From positions 1 through 12,294 of the forward strand of contig JAUIEG010000028.1 in the NCBI GenBank assembly GCA_030428745.1: DNA of 12,294 nucleotides. The letters run 5' to 3'. The translations under genes were made by a program, and so were the position numbers. Under the pieces are notes generated by a model that did no database searches, had not been told where the DNA came from, and was given only the letters and a program-made list of their open reading frames with translations. Position 1 is the first letter of the stretch; each line of letters begins with the position of its first letter. The stretch is from Alphaproteobacteria bacterium. GTDB lineage: Bacteria > Pseudomonadota > Alphaproteobacteria > Caulobacterales > Parvularculaceae. Of this stretch, positions 1-7,520 are shown one piece after another.

Positions 1-514
1 TGAACATGCGTAGGGCGTCGATTACGGTTAGTGCGGCAAATCCGGCAAAGACCTGGGTGATCCAGTTCAGTCGGATCGACGCCGCGTCGGAGCGGGTCGA
101 GGCGGTCTCGGCGTGGTAACGGCCGATGAGCCGGATAGTGAGCACGCCATAGGTGATAAGGCTTGCCAGCGCCGCAAGATGAATAAAGCCAAACCACTGG
201 GCGAGGGGGAGGGCGATCAGCGCTGGAATGAAATGGGGATAAACCCGCCGCCAGTCATGGCCGTCTGCGAAGATCAGTCGCCTTACGAAAACATAAAACA
301 GCGGCCCATACACAAGGCCGAATGCTGGCGTGATGAGAATAGCGCCCGGGAGAAGGCGTGTTTCTTCCAGTGCATTGAAGAGCATATGGACTGAAAACAG
401 AATGAGAAGCGCAGCGAGCGCGCGCAGGCGCCTGCGCGGTGAGAGAATCAGTCCGGCAGTCAGGCTCGCCGAAGCGAGCACCCATTGCAGCAGATTGATC
501 ATTTCGACGGTCAT
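1..514 (-). CDS. N-terminal membrane part of an AraC-type regulator (partial)
   Basis: The minus strand is open from an ATG at 514 to the window edge, giving 171 residues and no stop, so the C-terminus lies outside. A GAGG-rich stretch lies just upstream of the ATG. The protein is strongly hydrophobic with several predicted membrane helices separated by short basic loops. It contains a segment reading FGLVYGPLFYVFVRRL, followed by HFIPALIALPL and then a polar stretch leading to LNWI. This arrangement is characteristic of the multi-helix membrane sensor half of transcription factors that carry a C-terminal AraC-type helix-turn-helix domain. The DNA-binding domain would lie beyond position 1 and cannot be seen, so the regulator assignment rests on resemblance of the N-terminal half; another small membrane protein remains possible. 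It is divergent from purA across about 150 bases. Confidence 0.6.
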   Translation of the reverse strand, partial: MTVEMINLLQWVLASASLTAGLILSPRRRLRALAALLILFSVHMLFNALEETRLLPGAILITPAFGLVYGPLFYVFVRRLIFADGHDWRRVYPHFIPALIALPLAQWFGFIHLAALASLITYGVLTIRLIGRYHAETASTRSDAASIRLNWITQVFAGFAALTVIDALRMF

Positions 515-603
515 GCCCTCGCCCCTTCGCGCGCCGTTCCAGCGTCTTTCTCGCGCAATCCTGCCAGCGAAGTCCATGGGCTGGCAAACCCTCGCTTCCT
601 GCG

Positions 604-631
604 TTGACCGGGCCTCCGAAAGCCCTATGGT
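604..631 (+). promoter_or_regulatory. Candidate promoter of purA
   Basis: TTGACC (604-609) and TATGGT (626-631) are 16 bases apart and resemble -35 and -10 boxes. They would start transcription about 25-30 bases before the purA ATG, leaving a short leader. This is a pattern match only. Confidence 0.35.
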
Positions 632-664
632 GCGCCCGCATTATCAGGAATTTCGGAGACCAAT

Positions 665-1957
665 ATGGCGGATGTGGCGGTCGTCGGCGCGCAGTGGGGC
701 GACGAGGGCAAGGGCAAGATTGTGGACTGGCTGTCGGCGCGGGCCGATGTGGTTGTCCGTTTTCAGGGCGGCCATAACGCCGGCCATACGCTCGTCATTG
801 ACGGCGCCGTCTATAAACTCTCGCTGTTGCCGTCGGGCGTTGTTCGCAAGGGCTGCGTCGGGGTGATCGGCGCCGGCGTTGTCGTCGATCCGTTCGCGCT
901 GCTTGCGGAAATCGGCCGCATCAAGGAACAGGGCGTCGAGGTGACGCCCGACAATCTGATGATCGCAGAAAACGCGACGCTGATCCTGCCTGTCCATCAG
1001 GAACTCGACGCCATGCGCGAGAGTTCGGCTTCCGGCGTCAAGATCGGCACGACCAAGCGCGGCATCGGCCCGGCTTATGAAGACAAGGCCGGGCGCCGGG
1101 GCTTGCGCGTTATTGATCTCGCCAATCCCGAAACGCTGGCGGCGAAAGTTGAAAATCTGCTGGTTCACCACAACGCCCTGCGCCGTGGGTTTGGCGCAGC
1201 GGAGCTTGAGCCCGATGCGCTGGTCGCTCAATTAAAAGAGATCGCACCGAAAGTGACGCCGTTCATCCGGCCTGTCTGGCGCGAGCTTGATCTTGCGCAT
1301 AAGGGCGGCAAGCGGATTTTGTTCGAGGGCGCGCAAGGCATGCTCCTCGACGTCGATCACGGCACTTATCCCTATGTCACCTCGTCCAATACCGTGGCGG
1401 GACAGGCGGCGACCGGCTCCGGCATGGGCCCGCGCTCTGTCAATTATGTGCTCGGCATCGTCAAAGCCTATACGACCCGCGTCGGCGAAGGCCCGTTTCC
1501 GACAGAGCTTCACGACGCTGTCGGCAAACGTCTTGGCGAGCGCGGCCATGAATTCGGCACGGTGACGGGCCGCCAGCGCCGTTGCGGTTGGTTCGACGCC
1601 TGTCTCGTGCGCCAGTCCCTGAAGATCGCCGGCGTCGACGGCATCGCGTTGACGAAACTCGATGTGCTGGACGGTTTTGAAGAGCTGAAAGTCTGCGTCG
1701 GTTATAAAATCGGCGGCGAGGAATTTGACTATTTGCCGGCGGGCATGGATGCGCAGGCTGGCGCCGAGCCGGTCTATGAAGTCATGGAAGGCTGGTCGGG
1801 CTCCACAGAAAAGGCGCGGAGCTGGGCCGACCTACCGGCCGAAGCGGTGAAATATGTTCGCCGGATCGAGGAGTTGATCGAAACGCCGGTGGCGCTGGTC
1901 TCAACCAGCCCCGAGCGCGATGACGTCATCCTGATGCGCGATCCGTTTCAGGATTAA
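665..1957 (+). CDS. purA: Adenylosuccinate synthetase
   Basis: This cytosolic enzyme of AMP synthesis joins IMP and aspartate using GTP to give adenylosuccinate. The 430 residues match the usual family length. The start carries the GTP/IMP loop GAQWGDEGKGK (residues 8-18) with the catalytic Asp13. It is followed by QGGHNAGHT with His41, the two catalytic residues at the same numbers as in the E. coli enzyme. Further signatures are TTKRGIGPAYEDK, FEGAQGMLLDVDHGTYPYVT, AYTTRVGEGPFPTE, RRCGWFDA and TKLDVLDG. GGAG lies about 8 bases before the ATG. A divergent regulator-like gene lies upstream, and no clear terminator is visible downstream. The assignment is secure; nothing is truncated. Confidence 0.98.
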   Translation: MADVAVVGAQWGDEGKGKIVDWLSARADVVVRFQGGHNAGHTLVIDGAVYKLSLLPSGVVRKGCVGVIGAGVVVDPFALLAEIGRIKEQGVEVTPDNLMIAENATLILPVHQELDAMRESSASGVKIGTTKRGIGPAYEDKAGRRGLRVIDLANPETLAAKVENLLVHHNALRRGFGAAELEPDALVAQLKEIAPKVTPFIRPVWRELDLAHKGGKRILFEGAQGMLLDVDHGTYPYVTSSNTVAGQAATGSGMGPRSVNYVLGIVKAYTTRVGEGPFPTELHDAVGKRLGERGHEFGTVTGRQRRCGWFDACLVRQSLKIAGVDGIALTKLDVLDGFEELKVCVGYKIGGEEFDYLPAGMDAQAGAEPVYEVMEGWSGSTEKARSWADLPAEAVKYVRRIEELIETPVALVSTSPERDDVILMRDPFQD

Positions 1958-2174
1958 TTTCAGCTCTTTTTCGCTTTTACAGTTCCGGCGGCGCGGGCGG
2001 GAAGGGCCGCCATGGCGGGCGAGATCGCCTCAGGATCATAGGATCCTCCCTCCTCGCTGTCGCCGCCCCATCTTTTCGCCGGCCGTGAGGGCAGGCCAGC
2101 TCCCGTCATCGTGAGAAAGGTCTTACTGGCGCGACAAAGATGCACTGACTAGAATGGCCTGGAAAGGATCACTC

Positions 2175-2639
2175 ATGAAGCGGGTCAAAACTTTTATTTT
2201 TCCAGCTGTCTTGGTTATCGGCCTGGCTGTGTTCGCGCTGACGGGCCGCGATGCGGCGAGCGGCGCCGATTACACGCTCGACAGAGAGCCCGAAGTGATC
2301 GCCGCGACATTCTCATCCGCCTGGTGTTCCTCCTGCAAGATTTTAAAGCCGCGCCTTGCCGAAGTGATGCCGGATTTCGCCGACAAGCCGGTTAAGTTCG
2401 TGGAGCTTGATTTCACTTTCGGCGAACGCGGCGACATCGAAGACCAGGCGCGCGCGGAGGGGCTGGAACAGATCTATCCCCGGTTCAAAGGCGCAACCGG
2501 ATTCACCCTGCTTGTGGATCGCGAGACGGGCGAGATTCTCGACAGCCTTACGGTGAGTTATGACAAGAACGCCATGCGCAGCGCGATCGCGCAGGCGATC
2601 GCTATCGCCGCGCGCAATGAAGCGATTGACGGCGATTAA
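2175..2639 (+). CDS. Thioredoxin-like protein with an N-terminal membrane anchor
   Basis: The start at 2175 is chosen over an in-frame ATG at 2154 because GGAAAGGA sits 7-14 bases before it and the protein then opens with a proper signal or anchor: MKR, then a hydrophobic stretch to about residue 23. The mature part (about residues 32-154) has a thioredoxin fold pattern. VIAATFSSAWCSSCK holds the redox pair Cys51/Cys54 (CSSC), followed by PRL, then a strand FVELDFTF and a late TGFTLLVD strand. It probably acts in disulfide exchange on the periplasmic side, anchored or secreted. The cis-proline that normally precedes the last strands (xPT) is not found; the matching place reads GATGF. The gene stands alone, about 200 bases after purA, in the same direction. 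The substrate is unknown. Confidence 0.8.
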   Translation: MKRVKTFIFPAVLVIGLAVFALTGRDAASGADYTLDREPEVIAATFSSAWCSSCKILKPRLAEVMPDFADKPVKFVELDFTFGERGDIEDQARAEGLEQIYPRFKGATGFTLLVDRETGEILDSLTVSYDKNAMRSAIAQAIAIAARNEAIDGD

Positions 2640-2769
2640 TCCTTATACAGAACAAACGATTTTGAGCGGCTCTCGGCCCTGAAGATGAGCGCCGCAAAAG
2701 ACATTGTGAGTTTGTAACGCACGCCGATTTTGCTTGCGTTTTCGCCCTGTTTGAGTCACGCTTATTTCT

Positions 2770-2933
2770 GTTCCGAGGGGCGTCCCGCCTGTCGCCAAAG
2801 AGCGACGGCTTGTGCGACGCGCAACTCCACGACCCTTCCGGTCGCGAGCAATGTGCGCCAGGGAGCCAGGGCAATTGGGACTGAGACGAACCCTTTGAAC
2901 CTGATCCGGGTCATGCCGGCGCAGGAACGGAGC
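2770..2933 (+). promoter_or_regulatory. TPP riboswitch (THI element), no thiamine gene behind it
   Basis: The invariant parts of the thiamine pyrophosphate aptamer are present in order. P1 is GTTCCG (2770-2775) pairing with CGGAGC (2928-2933). GGGG (2777-2780) pairs with CCC near 2891. P3 is GTCCC (2782-2786) with GGGAC (2877-2881), and CTGAGA lies at 2881-2886. Then come CCCTTTGAACCTGAT and CCGGGTCATGCCGG, which form the second arm. The P3 arm carries an insert of about 90 bases, far longer than in the other riboswitch of this window. P1 contains GGAG (2929-2932) at the position that serves as ribosome site in the second riboswitch, but no start codon follows; AAC stands where ATG would be. 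The next gene begins 281 bases downstream and is not a known thiamine gene. Confidence 0.9.
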
Positions 2934-2941
2934 CGCAACAG

Positions 2942-2970
2942 GCCTCTCACCTTAAAGCAGGGGGAGGGGC
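2942..2970 (+). other. Hairpin just after the orphan riboswitch
   Basis: Bases 2942-2951 pair with 2961-2970 with one mismatch and one G-T pair. The 3' arm is a purine-rich run that looks like a strong ribosome site, but no start codon lies within reach. It may be part of the riboswitch expression platform or the remains of one. Confidence 0.4.
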
Positions 2971-2982
2971 TAAAGCCGATTT

Positions 2983-3020
2983 CCTCATCGCTGGATCTAA
3001 AAGCTTAAGCGGCGATGAGG
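2983..3020 (+). other. Perfect nine-base inverted repeat
   Basis: CCTCATCGC (2983-2991) pairs with GCGATGAGG (3012-3020) around a 20-base loop. No T-run follows, so it is not a standard intrinsic terminator. Confidence 0.45.
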
Positions 3021-3081
3021 AGAGCGGGTTACGCCCGGTGTCGTTTGTGTTTCAACTCTGTCAGCAAAGCTGACGCGCATG

Positions 3082-3138
3082 CCCGTTTCGTGACGCGCTT
3101 TGGCCGCATCGCGGCGAACGGGATTCCAGTCTTTTTCT
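3082..3138 (+). terminator. Candidate intrinsic terminator before the glycosidase gene
   Basis: CCCGTT (3082-3087) pairs with AACGGG (3117-3122), with an inner CGCG/CGCG pair (3094-3097, 3110-3113). A T-rich tract lies at 3132-3139, about nine bases after the stem. The stem is imperfect and the distance to the T-tract is long, so this is tentative. If real, it would end the transcript started at the orphan riboswitch. Confidence 0.25.
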
Positions 3139-3214
3139 TAGCCCCATTTTCGTCTTGAACAGCTTGTCATATGCTTTGCAGCGATGATCGGACGGTTGGG
3201 CGGAGAGGACGTAA

Positions 3215-3967
3215 ATGAGGACGTTGATCTTATCCACACTCATTGGCGCCGCCTTTGTGGCGGGACAAGCCGAAGCTTGTGAGGCGGCGCGGTACGAGGC
3301 CGTTGATTATGTCGTCTGCCGTTTTGATCCCGCGACGGACGATATCCGGCTGTTCCTCAATAGTGCTGAAGGTGAACCTTATGGCCATTTCAACTGGGTG
3401 AAAGACGCGCTGGCGGCGCAAGGAGAACGCCTTGTCTTCGCCATGAACGCCGGGATGTATCATGAAGACCGAAGGCCGGTCGGGCTCTTCGTCGAAGAGG
3501 GTGAAGAGCTGGCGGCGTTGAACGCGAATGACGGGCCCGGCAATTTTCATCTGAAGCCCAATGGCGTGTTTTTCATCGATGACGCGGGCGCGGCGGGTGT
3601 TCAGGAGGCCTCCATCTTCGCATCGAGCGATCAGGAGGTGAAATACGCCACCCAGTCGGGCCCCATGCTCGTCATCGATGGCGAAATCCATCCGCGCTTT
3701 CTCCCCGATTCGCAGTCGCTGAAACGCCGCAACGGCGTCGGCGTCACTGAAGGGGGCGAGGTGATCTTCGCGCTGGCTGACAGCCCAGTCAGGTTTTACG
3801 ACTTTGCATCTTACTTTCGCGATGTCCTGAAAACACCGAACGCCCTTTATCTCGATGGGACTATCTCGCGTCTTTATGCGCCGGAGCTTGACCGTAATGA
3901 TCCCGGCGCCGCCATGGGGCCGGTCATCGGCGTTGTGACGAAAGAAAAACAGACCGCGCCGAACTGA
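3215..3967 (+). CDS. Exported phosphodiester glycosidase family protein (NAGPA/DUF2233)
   Basis: The 250-residue protein opens with a signal peptide (MRTLILSTLIGAAFVAGQAEA), so it should act in the periplasm or outside. The body shows the landmarks of the NAGPA domain, named after the enzyme that removes N-acetylglucosamine from phosphodiester-linked mannose-6-phosphate. These are FAMNAGMYHED (about 75-85), PVGLFVEEGEEL, NGVFF, QSGPMLVIDGEIHP (about 147-160), RNGVGV, and the C-terminal LYLDGTISRLY. A strong GGAGAGG ends six bases before the ATG. The next gene follows after 20 bases with its own ribosome site, so the two may be co-transcribed. The bacterial substrate is unknown. A TPP aptamer lies upstream, but a link to it is not supported by any thiamine motif in the protein. 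Confidence 0.85.
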   Translation: MRTLILSTLIGAAFVAGQAEACEAARYEAVDYVVCRFDPATDDIRLFLNSAEGEPYGHFNWVKDALAAQGERLVFAMNAGMYHEDRRPVGLFVEEGEELAALNANDGPGNFHLKPNGVFFIDDAGAAGVQEASIFASSDQEVKYATQSGPMLVIDGEIHPRFLPDSQSLKRRNGVGVTEGGEVIFALADSPVRFYDFASYFRDVLKTPNALYLDGTISRLYAPELDRNDPGAAMGPVIGVVTKEKQTAPN

Positions 3968-3987
3968 CGCGGCAAAGGAGGCGGGAA

Positions 3988-4479
3988 ATGCCAATGACGC
4001 TTAAGGGCGGGTGCCGTTGCGGCGCCGTCAGCTTCACCGTGGACAGCCATACGCCGGTTCCCTATCAGCGATGCTATTGCAGCATTTGTCGCAAGACAGC
4101 GGGCGGCGGCGGTTACGCCATCAATCTCGGTGCGTTGAACGCCACGCTGAAGGTCGAGGGAAAAAAGCATATTGGCGTTTACAACGCTGTCGTCGACCGC
4201 GGCGGAAAATCGGTGACAAGCTCCGGCGAGCGCAATTTCTGCAAAAAATGCGGAACCGCGCTCTGGCTTTACGACCCTCACTGGCCTGACCTTGTGCATC
4301 CTCACGCATCTGCAATTGACACGGAGCTGCCAACGCCGCCGTCGCTGGTGCATTGCCTTCTCAAAGACAAAGCGAGCTGGGTGACGCCGGAGATTGGCCC
4401 TGACGATCAGCATTTCGATCATTACCCGAAGGAAAGCATCGAGGACTGGCACAAGACGCGCGGCCTTTGGGTGGAATAA
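3988..4479 (+). CDS. GFA family zinc-binding protein (CENP-V/GFA domain)
   Basis: The 163-residue cytosolic protein has the full zinc-ligand set of the GFA fold: GGCRCG (Cys9, Cys11), CYCSICRK (Cys29, Cys31, Cys34) and FCKKCG (Cys85, Cys88). The family is named after glutathione-dependent formaldehyde-activating enzyme, but most members have no proven reaction. The C-terminal part ends HYPKESIEDWHKTRGLW, as in many single-domain members. AAGGAGG ends six bases before the ATG, one of the best ribosome sites in the window. It lies 20 bases after the glycosidase gene and may share its transcript. Fold assignment is safe; substrate is unknown. Confidence 0.9.
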   Translation: MPMTLKGGCRCGAVSFTVDSHTPVPYQRCYCSICRKTAGGGGYAINLGALNATLKVEGKKHIGVYNAVVDRGGKSVTSSGERNFCKKCGTALWLYDPHWPDLVHPHASAIDTELPTPPSLVHCLLKDKASWVTPEIGPDDQHFDHYPKESIEDWHKTRGLWVE

Positions 4480-4506
4480 AGGCGACCTTTGCAATCGGCG
4501 CGGATA

Positions 4507-4521
4507 CCGGCATGCTGCCGG
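4507..4521 (+). other. Short perfect hairpin between the GFA and M20 genes
   Basis: CCGGCA (4507-4512) and TGCCGG (4516-4521) form a perfect stem with a three-base loop. No T-run follows directly, so it may be an mRNA stabiliser or processing site rather than a terminator. Confidence 0.3.
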
Positions 4522-4551
4522 CCCCGGATCCCATAGGAGTCTTTTGTTCCC

Positions 4552-5880
4552 GTGAAAATCATCATTGCTGTTTTCTGCCTCGCCCTGTTTCCGCTCGCTG
4601 TCGTCGCCCAGGAGACGCCTGCGTCAGATGTTGGCGCACTCGCCGAAGAGGAAGCGGCGATCGTCGCGCGCGTCGACGAAAATTTCGACGCGTCGCTGAC
4701 CATGCTCGAAGAGATTGTGAACATGAACTCCGGCACGATGAATCATGAGGGCGTGCGCGAGGTTGGCCACGCCTTGACCGAACCGTTTGAGGCGCTGGGC
4801 TTCACGGTCGACTGGCTCGACCAGGATGGCGTCAATCGCGCCGGCCATTTCAAGGCGGTTAAGAAAGGCGATACGGGCGCCCGGCTTTTGCTGATCGGCC
4901 ATCTCGATACGGTCTTCGCCAAAGACGGCGATTTTCTCGAATGGCGCCGCGACGGTGATATCGCTACGGGGCCGGGCGTTGTCGACATGAAAGGCGGCGA
5001 CATTGTCCTCCTCTATGCGCTGAAGGCGCTCGATGATCTTGATCTTCTCGGCGATGCGGCGATCACCGTCATCATGACCGGCGATGAAGAGATGAGCGGC
5101 AAGCCCATCGATATCTCCCGCAAGGCGCTGATCAAGGCGGCGAAACGCGCCGATGTGGCGCTTAATTTTGAAGGCGGCGGGGACGGTGAAGTGGTGACAT
5201 CCCGGCGTGGTTCTTCCGGCTGGACGCTGACAACCACCGGCGTGCGCGCGCATTCCAGCGGCATCTTCTCCGAAGATGTGGGCGCCGGCGCCATTTTCGA
5301 AATGGCGCGCATTCTTGATGAAATTTACGAAGCCCTGGCGGAAGAGGAATATCTTACTTTCAATCCCGGCGTGATCGTCGGCGGCACGGATGTGCAATAT
5401 GACAAGGACGCCACCCGCGGCGCCGCCTTCGGCAAGACCAATGTCGTCGCCCAGAAAGCCGTGGTCGATGGCGGCTTGCGGTTCATTTCGGAAGAACAGA
5501 AAGAATCCGCGCGCGAAAAAATGCGCGAGATTGTTGCCGATCACCGACCGAAAACCGGCGCCGAAATCACGTTCGAAGACAGCTATCCGGCGATGACCCC
5601 GACGGACGGTAATGAGGCGCTTCTGGCGATTGTATCGGACGTCAGTGAGGCGTTGGGGCAAGGGCCGTTGACGGGCAATGATCCGTCAAAACGCGGCGCG
5701 GCCGATATTTCTTTCGCCGCGCCTTATGTCGCCGCTTCGATGGATGGGCTCGGCCCCAGCGGCGGGCGCGGCCACACGCCGGAAGAATGGCTCGATATTC
5801 CTTCGGTCAAGGCCGCCACGGCGCGCGCCGCGCTTCTCATCTATCGCCTGACGCGCGAAGATGCGCCGCGTTTCCAATAG
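4552..5880 (+). CDS. Exported M20 family metallopeptidase (glutamate carboxypeptidase-like)
   Basis: The GTG start at 4552 is supported by the signal peptide it begins (MKIIIAVFCLALFPLAVVA, then QE). GGAG at 4536-4539 is somewhat far away at 12 bases. The 442-residue protein carries the two-zinc site of the M20 family: GHLDT with His117 and Asp119, PGVVDMKGG with the bridging Asp145, TGDEEMSG with Glu179/Glu180, NFEGGG with Glu207, and a C-terminal GRGHTPEEW histidine. The middle part (about 215-330) fits the dimerisation domain. The closest described type is carboxypeptidase G2, which removes C-terminal glutamate from folates and peptides. The substrate here is unproven. It should act in the periplasm. 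The next gene begins 12 bases after its stop, so the two are likely an operon. Confidence 0.9.
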   Translation: MKIIIAVFCLALFPLAVVAQETPASDVGALAEEEAAIVARVDENFDASLTMLEEIVNMNSGTMNHEGVREVGHALTEPFEALGFTVDWLDQDGVNRAGHFKAVKKGDTGARLLLIGHLDTVFAKDGDFLEWRRDGDIATGPGVVDMKGGDIVLLYALKALDDLDLLGDAAITVIMTGDEEMSGKPIDISRKALIKAAKRADVALNFEGGGDGEVVTSRRGSSGWTLTTTGVRAHSSGIFSEDVGAGAIFEMARILDEIYEALAEEEYLTFNPGVIVGGTDVQYDKDATRGAAFGKTNVVAQKAVVDGGLRFISEEQKESAREKMREIVADHRPKTGAEITFEDSYPAMTPTDGNEALLAIVSDVSEALGQGPLTGNDPSKRGAADISFAAPYVAASMDGLGPSGGRGHTPEEWLDIPSVKAATARAALLIYRLTREDAPRFQ

Positions 5881-5892
5881 CGGGAGAGCGAT

Positions 5893-6645
5893 ATGACGGA
5901 TGCCGCGCGCAGCATCGTAATCGGCAAACGGTTTTGCGGTCCTAAAACGTCGGGCAATGGCGGTTATTCCGCCGGGCTTTTTGCGCAAGCGGTCGACGGG
6001 CCCGCGGCGGTGATGCTGAAGGCGCCGCCGCCGCTCGACACCCCGCTCAGCTTGCGTGAAGCGGGAGAGGGCGTTTTTGAAGCGGTCTCCGGCGATATGG
6101 TGATTGCGAAAATCGAACCGGCGACGGTCCATGTCGCGCCGCCGCCGATTCCTGACGACGAGGCCGTCGCGCAGGCCCATGATGACTTTCTGGAAACTTT
6201 CGGCAACGCGCATCTCATTCCCTATTGCTTTGTGTGCGGAACGAAGCGTGGCGCCGGCGACGGGCTCAGGATTTTTTCTGGCGCGGCGCCGGACAGTTCC
6301 GTCAACGCTGATTTCTGGACCCCGGCGGCGGACCTTGCCGGCGATGACGGGCTTGTGCGCCCGGAGTTTTTATGGGCGGCGCTTGATTGCCCGACCGCCT
6401 ACGCCCTGCGCGTGGGAAACCGCATGACCCTGCTGGGGCGCATGGCTGCGGAGATTTTCCGGCGCCCCGAACCGGGTGACCGCCTGATCGTCGCCGCCTG
6501 GCGGACGGGCGAGGAGGGGCGCAAGCATTATTCGTCATCCGTCCTGCTTGATGAGGATCGCAACATCATCGCCGCGGCGAATACGCTGTGGATCGAACTC
6601 AATGATCCGGCGTTGATTGAAAAAATACGGGTTGAAAACGCCTGA
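5893..6645 (+). CDS. Hotdog-fold thioesterase-like protein, function unknown
   Basis: The 250-residue protein has no signal peptide. The N-terminal part has GNGGYSAGLFA (about 21-31), which resembles the entry helix region of acyl-CoA thioesterases. The middle has a CFVCGTKR pair (Cys112, Cys115) followed by GDGLRIF. The C-terminal half has RPEFLWAALDCPTAYAL, a pattern typical of the helix in a hotdog domain. A later RRPEPGDRLIVAAW segment fits a following strand. This suggests two hotdog-like halves with a two-cysteine link that could hold a metal. GGAGAG lies four bases before the ATG, and the gene begins 12 bases after the M20 gene. Thioesterase activity is an inference from fold-like patterns; no catalytic residues can be named safely. 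Confidence 0.6.
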   Translation: MTDAARSIVIGKRFCGPKTSGNGGYSAGLFAQAVDGPAAVMLKAPPPLDTPLSLREAGEGVFEAVSGDMVIAKIEPATVHVAPPPIPDDEAVAQAHDDFLETFGNAHLIPYCFVCGTKRGAGDGLRIFSGAAPDSSVNADFWTPAADLAGDDGLVRPEFLWAALDCPTAYALRVGNRMTLLGRMAAEIFRRPEPGDRLIVAAWRTGEEGRKHYSSSVLLDEDRNIIAAANTLWIELNDPALIEKIRVENA

Positions 6646-6655
6646 GCGCCCTCAG
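6642..6655. terminator. Small hairpin across two convergent stop codons
   Basis: CTGAG (6642-6646) and CTCAG (6651-6655) form a five-base stem around CGCC and span the stops of both convergent genes, which are only six bases apart. It could act in both directions, but it is short and lacks T-runs. Confidence 0.25.
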
Positions 6656-7398
6656 TCCCAGCCATGGGCGGGGATGCCCCGGCCGCCGATCGGCACGGCT
6701 GGCATGCGTTTGTCGCGCGGGCGGGGCCTGAATTCAGGGTGCAGGAAAAGCGACGTCGTGGTTCGGTAATGGCGCAACGCCCGGAAGTCGAACATGTCGA
6801 TTTCGATCAGGTCGAGACTGCGCAGATAGTTGGCGGTGTTTGGATACCATTCCGAATTGTCGAGAATGATGAACCCGCCGGGTTTCAGCAAACGTGACAC
6901 AGCCTTTGCGCATTCCAGCCGGCTGCCCGCCGGGTCGATGCAAATGATGTCAAAGCCGCGCTCCATCCCGCCGAGAGTCTTACTCAAGGCGTCACGCTCG
7001 ATGAGAACGCTTTCCACATTTTCCAGCTGACGGTCTTTCAGCTTCTTCGCCCAGTCCGCATCGGTTTCGACGGCGGTGACGGTCTTGACGCGCTTGGCGA
7101 GAAAGATCGTCGAGCTGCCGGTGCCAATCTCCAGCACATCGGCCCAGGAGAGGTCCTGCGACATCAGATATTCGATCAGCCCATAGGACCACATGGGAAT
7201 TTCTTCGCCGTCGGCGAGGACTGGCCGGTTTTCTTCCTGCGACCGGGCGAAACCGAAATCGCTGATCAGGATGTTGACGATCGAGGCGAGAAACGCCGTC
7301 GGCAGCGGCAGCCGGAGCAGGCTGCGGCGCTGCATGGCCGCCTCGTCCTCATTCCGGCTGAGATCGGCCCTGACCCAGTAGCTTTCTTCGTCGCTCAT
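6652..7398 (-). CDS. Class I SAM-dependent methyltransferase
   Basis: The start at 7398 is chosen over an in-frame ATG at 7434 because GAGG lies just before it and nothing similar precedes the other. The 248 residues hold the usual cofactor-binding order: DVLEIGTGSSTIFLA (87-101) as the glycine-rich loop, VTAVETD with the acidic Glu111, FDIICIDPAG (149-158), and LLKPGGFIILDNSEW (171-185) as the post-motif strand. The C-terminal part (DMFDFRALRHYRTTTSLFLHPEF) resembles methyltransferases annotated only in general terms. The N-terminal 85 residues are helical with one hydrophobic stretch near 33-46. The methyl acceptor is unknown. The gene is divergent from the thiamine operon and convergent with the hotdog gene. 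Confidence 0.85.
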   Translation of the reverse strand: MSDEESYWVRADLSRNEDEAAMQRRSLLRLPLPTAFLASIVNILISDFGFARSQEENRPVLADGEEIPMWSYGLIEYLMSQDLSWADVLEIGTGSSTIFLAKRVKTVTAVETDADWAKKLKDRQLENVESVLIERDALSKTLGGMERGFDIICIDPAGSRLECAKAVSRLLKPGGFIILDNSEWYPNTANYLRSLDLIEIDMFDFRALRHYRTTTSLFLHPEFRPRPRDKRMPAVPIGGRGIPAHGWD

Positions 7399-7482
7399 AT
7401 CGCCTCGCTCAGCCTGTCTTCCGCGAGGCGGCAATGTTTATGAAGTTGAGGGTGAAATCAACGTAGCAGAGCTCGCCTTTCC

Positions 7483-7511
7483 TTGAAGACCGCCCGCCGA
7501 TTTGCTAGGAA
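7483..7511 (+). promoter_or_regulatory. Candidate promoter of the thiamine operon
   Basis: TTGAAG (7483-7488) and TAGGAA (7506-7511) are 17 bases apart and would place the transcript start right at the 5' end of the TPP aptamer. The match to consensus is modest; position is the main argument. Confidence 0.3.
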
Positions 7512-7520
7512 TGCCCCACA

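Larger units (their letters stand above)
2640..3214 (+). other. 575-base non-coding stretch with an orphan TPP riboswitch
   Basis: This gap between the thioredoxin-like gene and the glycosidase gene shows no believable coding frame. Positions 2640-2769 hold only weak inverted repeats. Positions 2770-2933 are a TPP aptamer. Two hairpins follow: 2942-2951 with 2961-2970, whose 3' arm is a GGGGAGGGG purine run, and 2983-2991 with 3012-3020, a perfect nine-base stem. A perfect six-base stem with an AAA loop lies at 3060-3074. A stem at 3082-3122 followed by a T-rich tract may be a terminator. Confidence 0.75.

Noticed and set aside
1960..2145. 61-residue minus-strand ORF after purA
   Set aside because: No ribosome site, low-complexity composition, and a translation that looks like an intergenic repeat rather than a protein.
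2730..3008. 92-residue plus-strand ORF
   Set aside because: It runs straight through the TPP aptamer, whose conserved bases explain the sequence better.
3215..3285. Lipobox in the glycosidase signal peptide (AEAC)
   Set aside because: The residue three before Cys is Ala, not Leu/Val/Ile, so ordinary signal peptidase I cleavage is more likely.
3230..3994. 254-residue minus-strand ORF
   Set aside because: Opposite the glycosidase gene, which has a signal peptide, family motifs and a strong ribosome site.
4624..5661. 345-residue minus-strand ORF
   Set aside because: It lies wholly opposite the M20 peptidase gene, whose catalytic motifs are intact; a long shadow ORF is expected in G+C-rich DNA.
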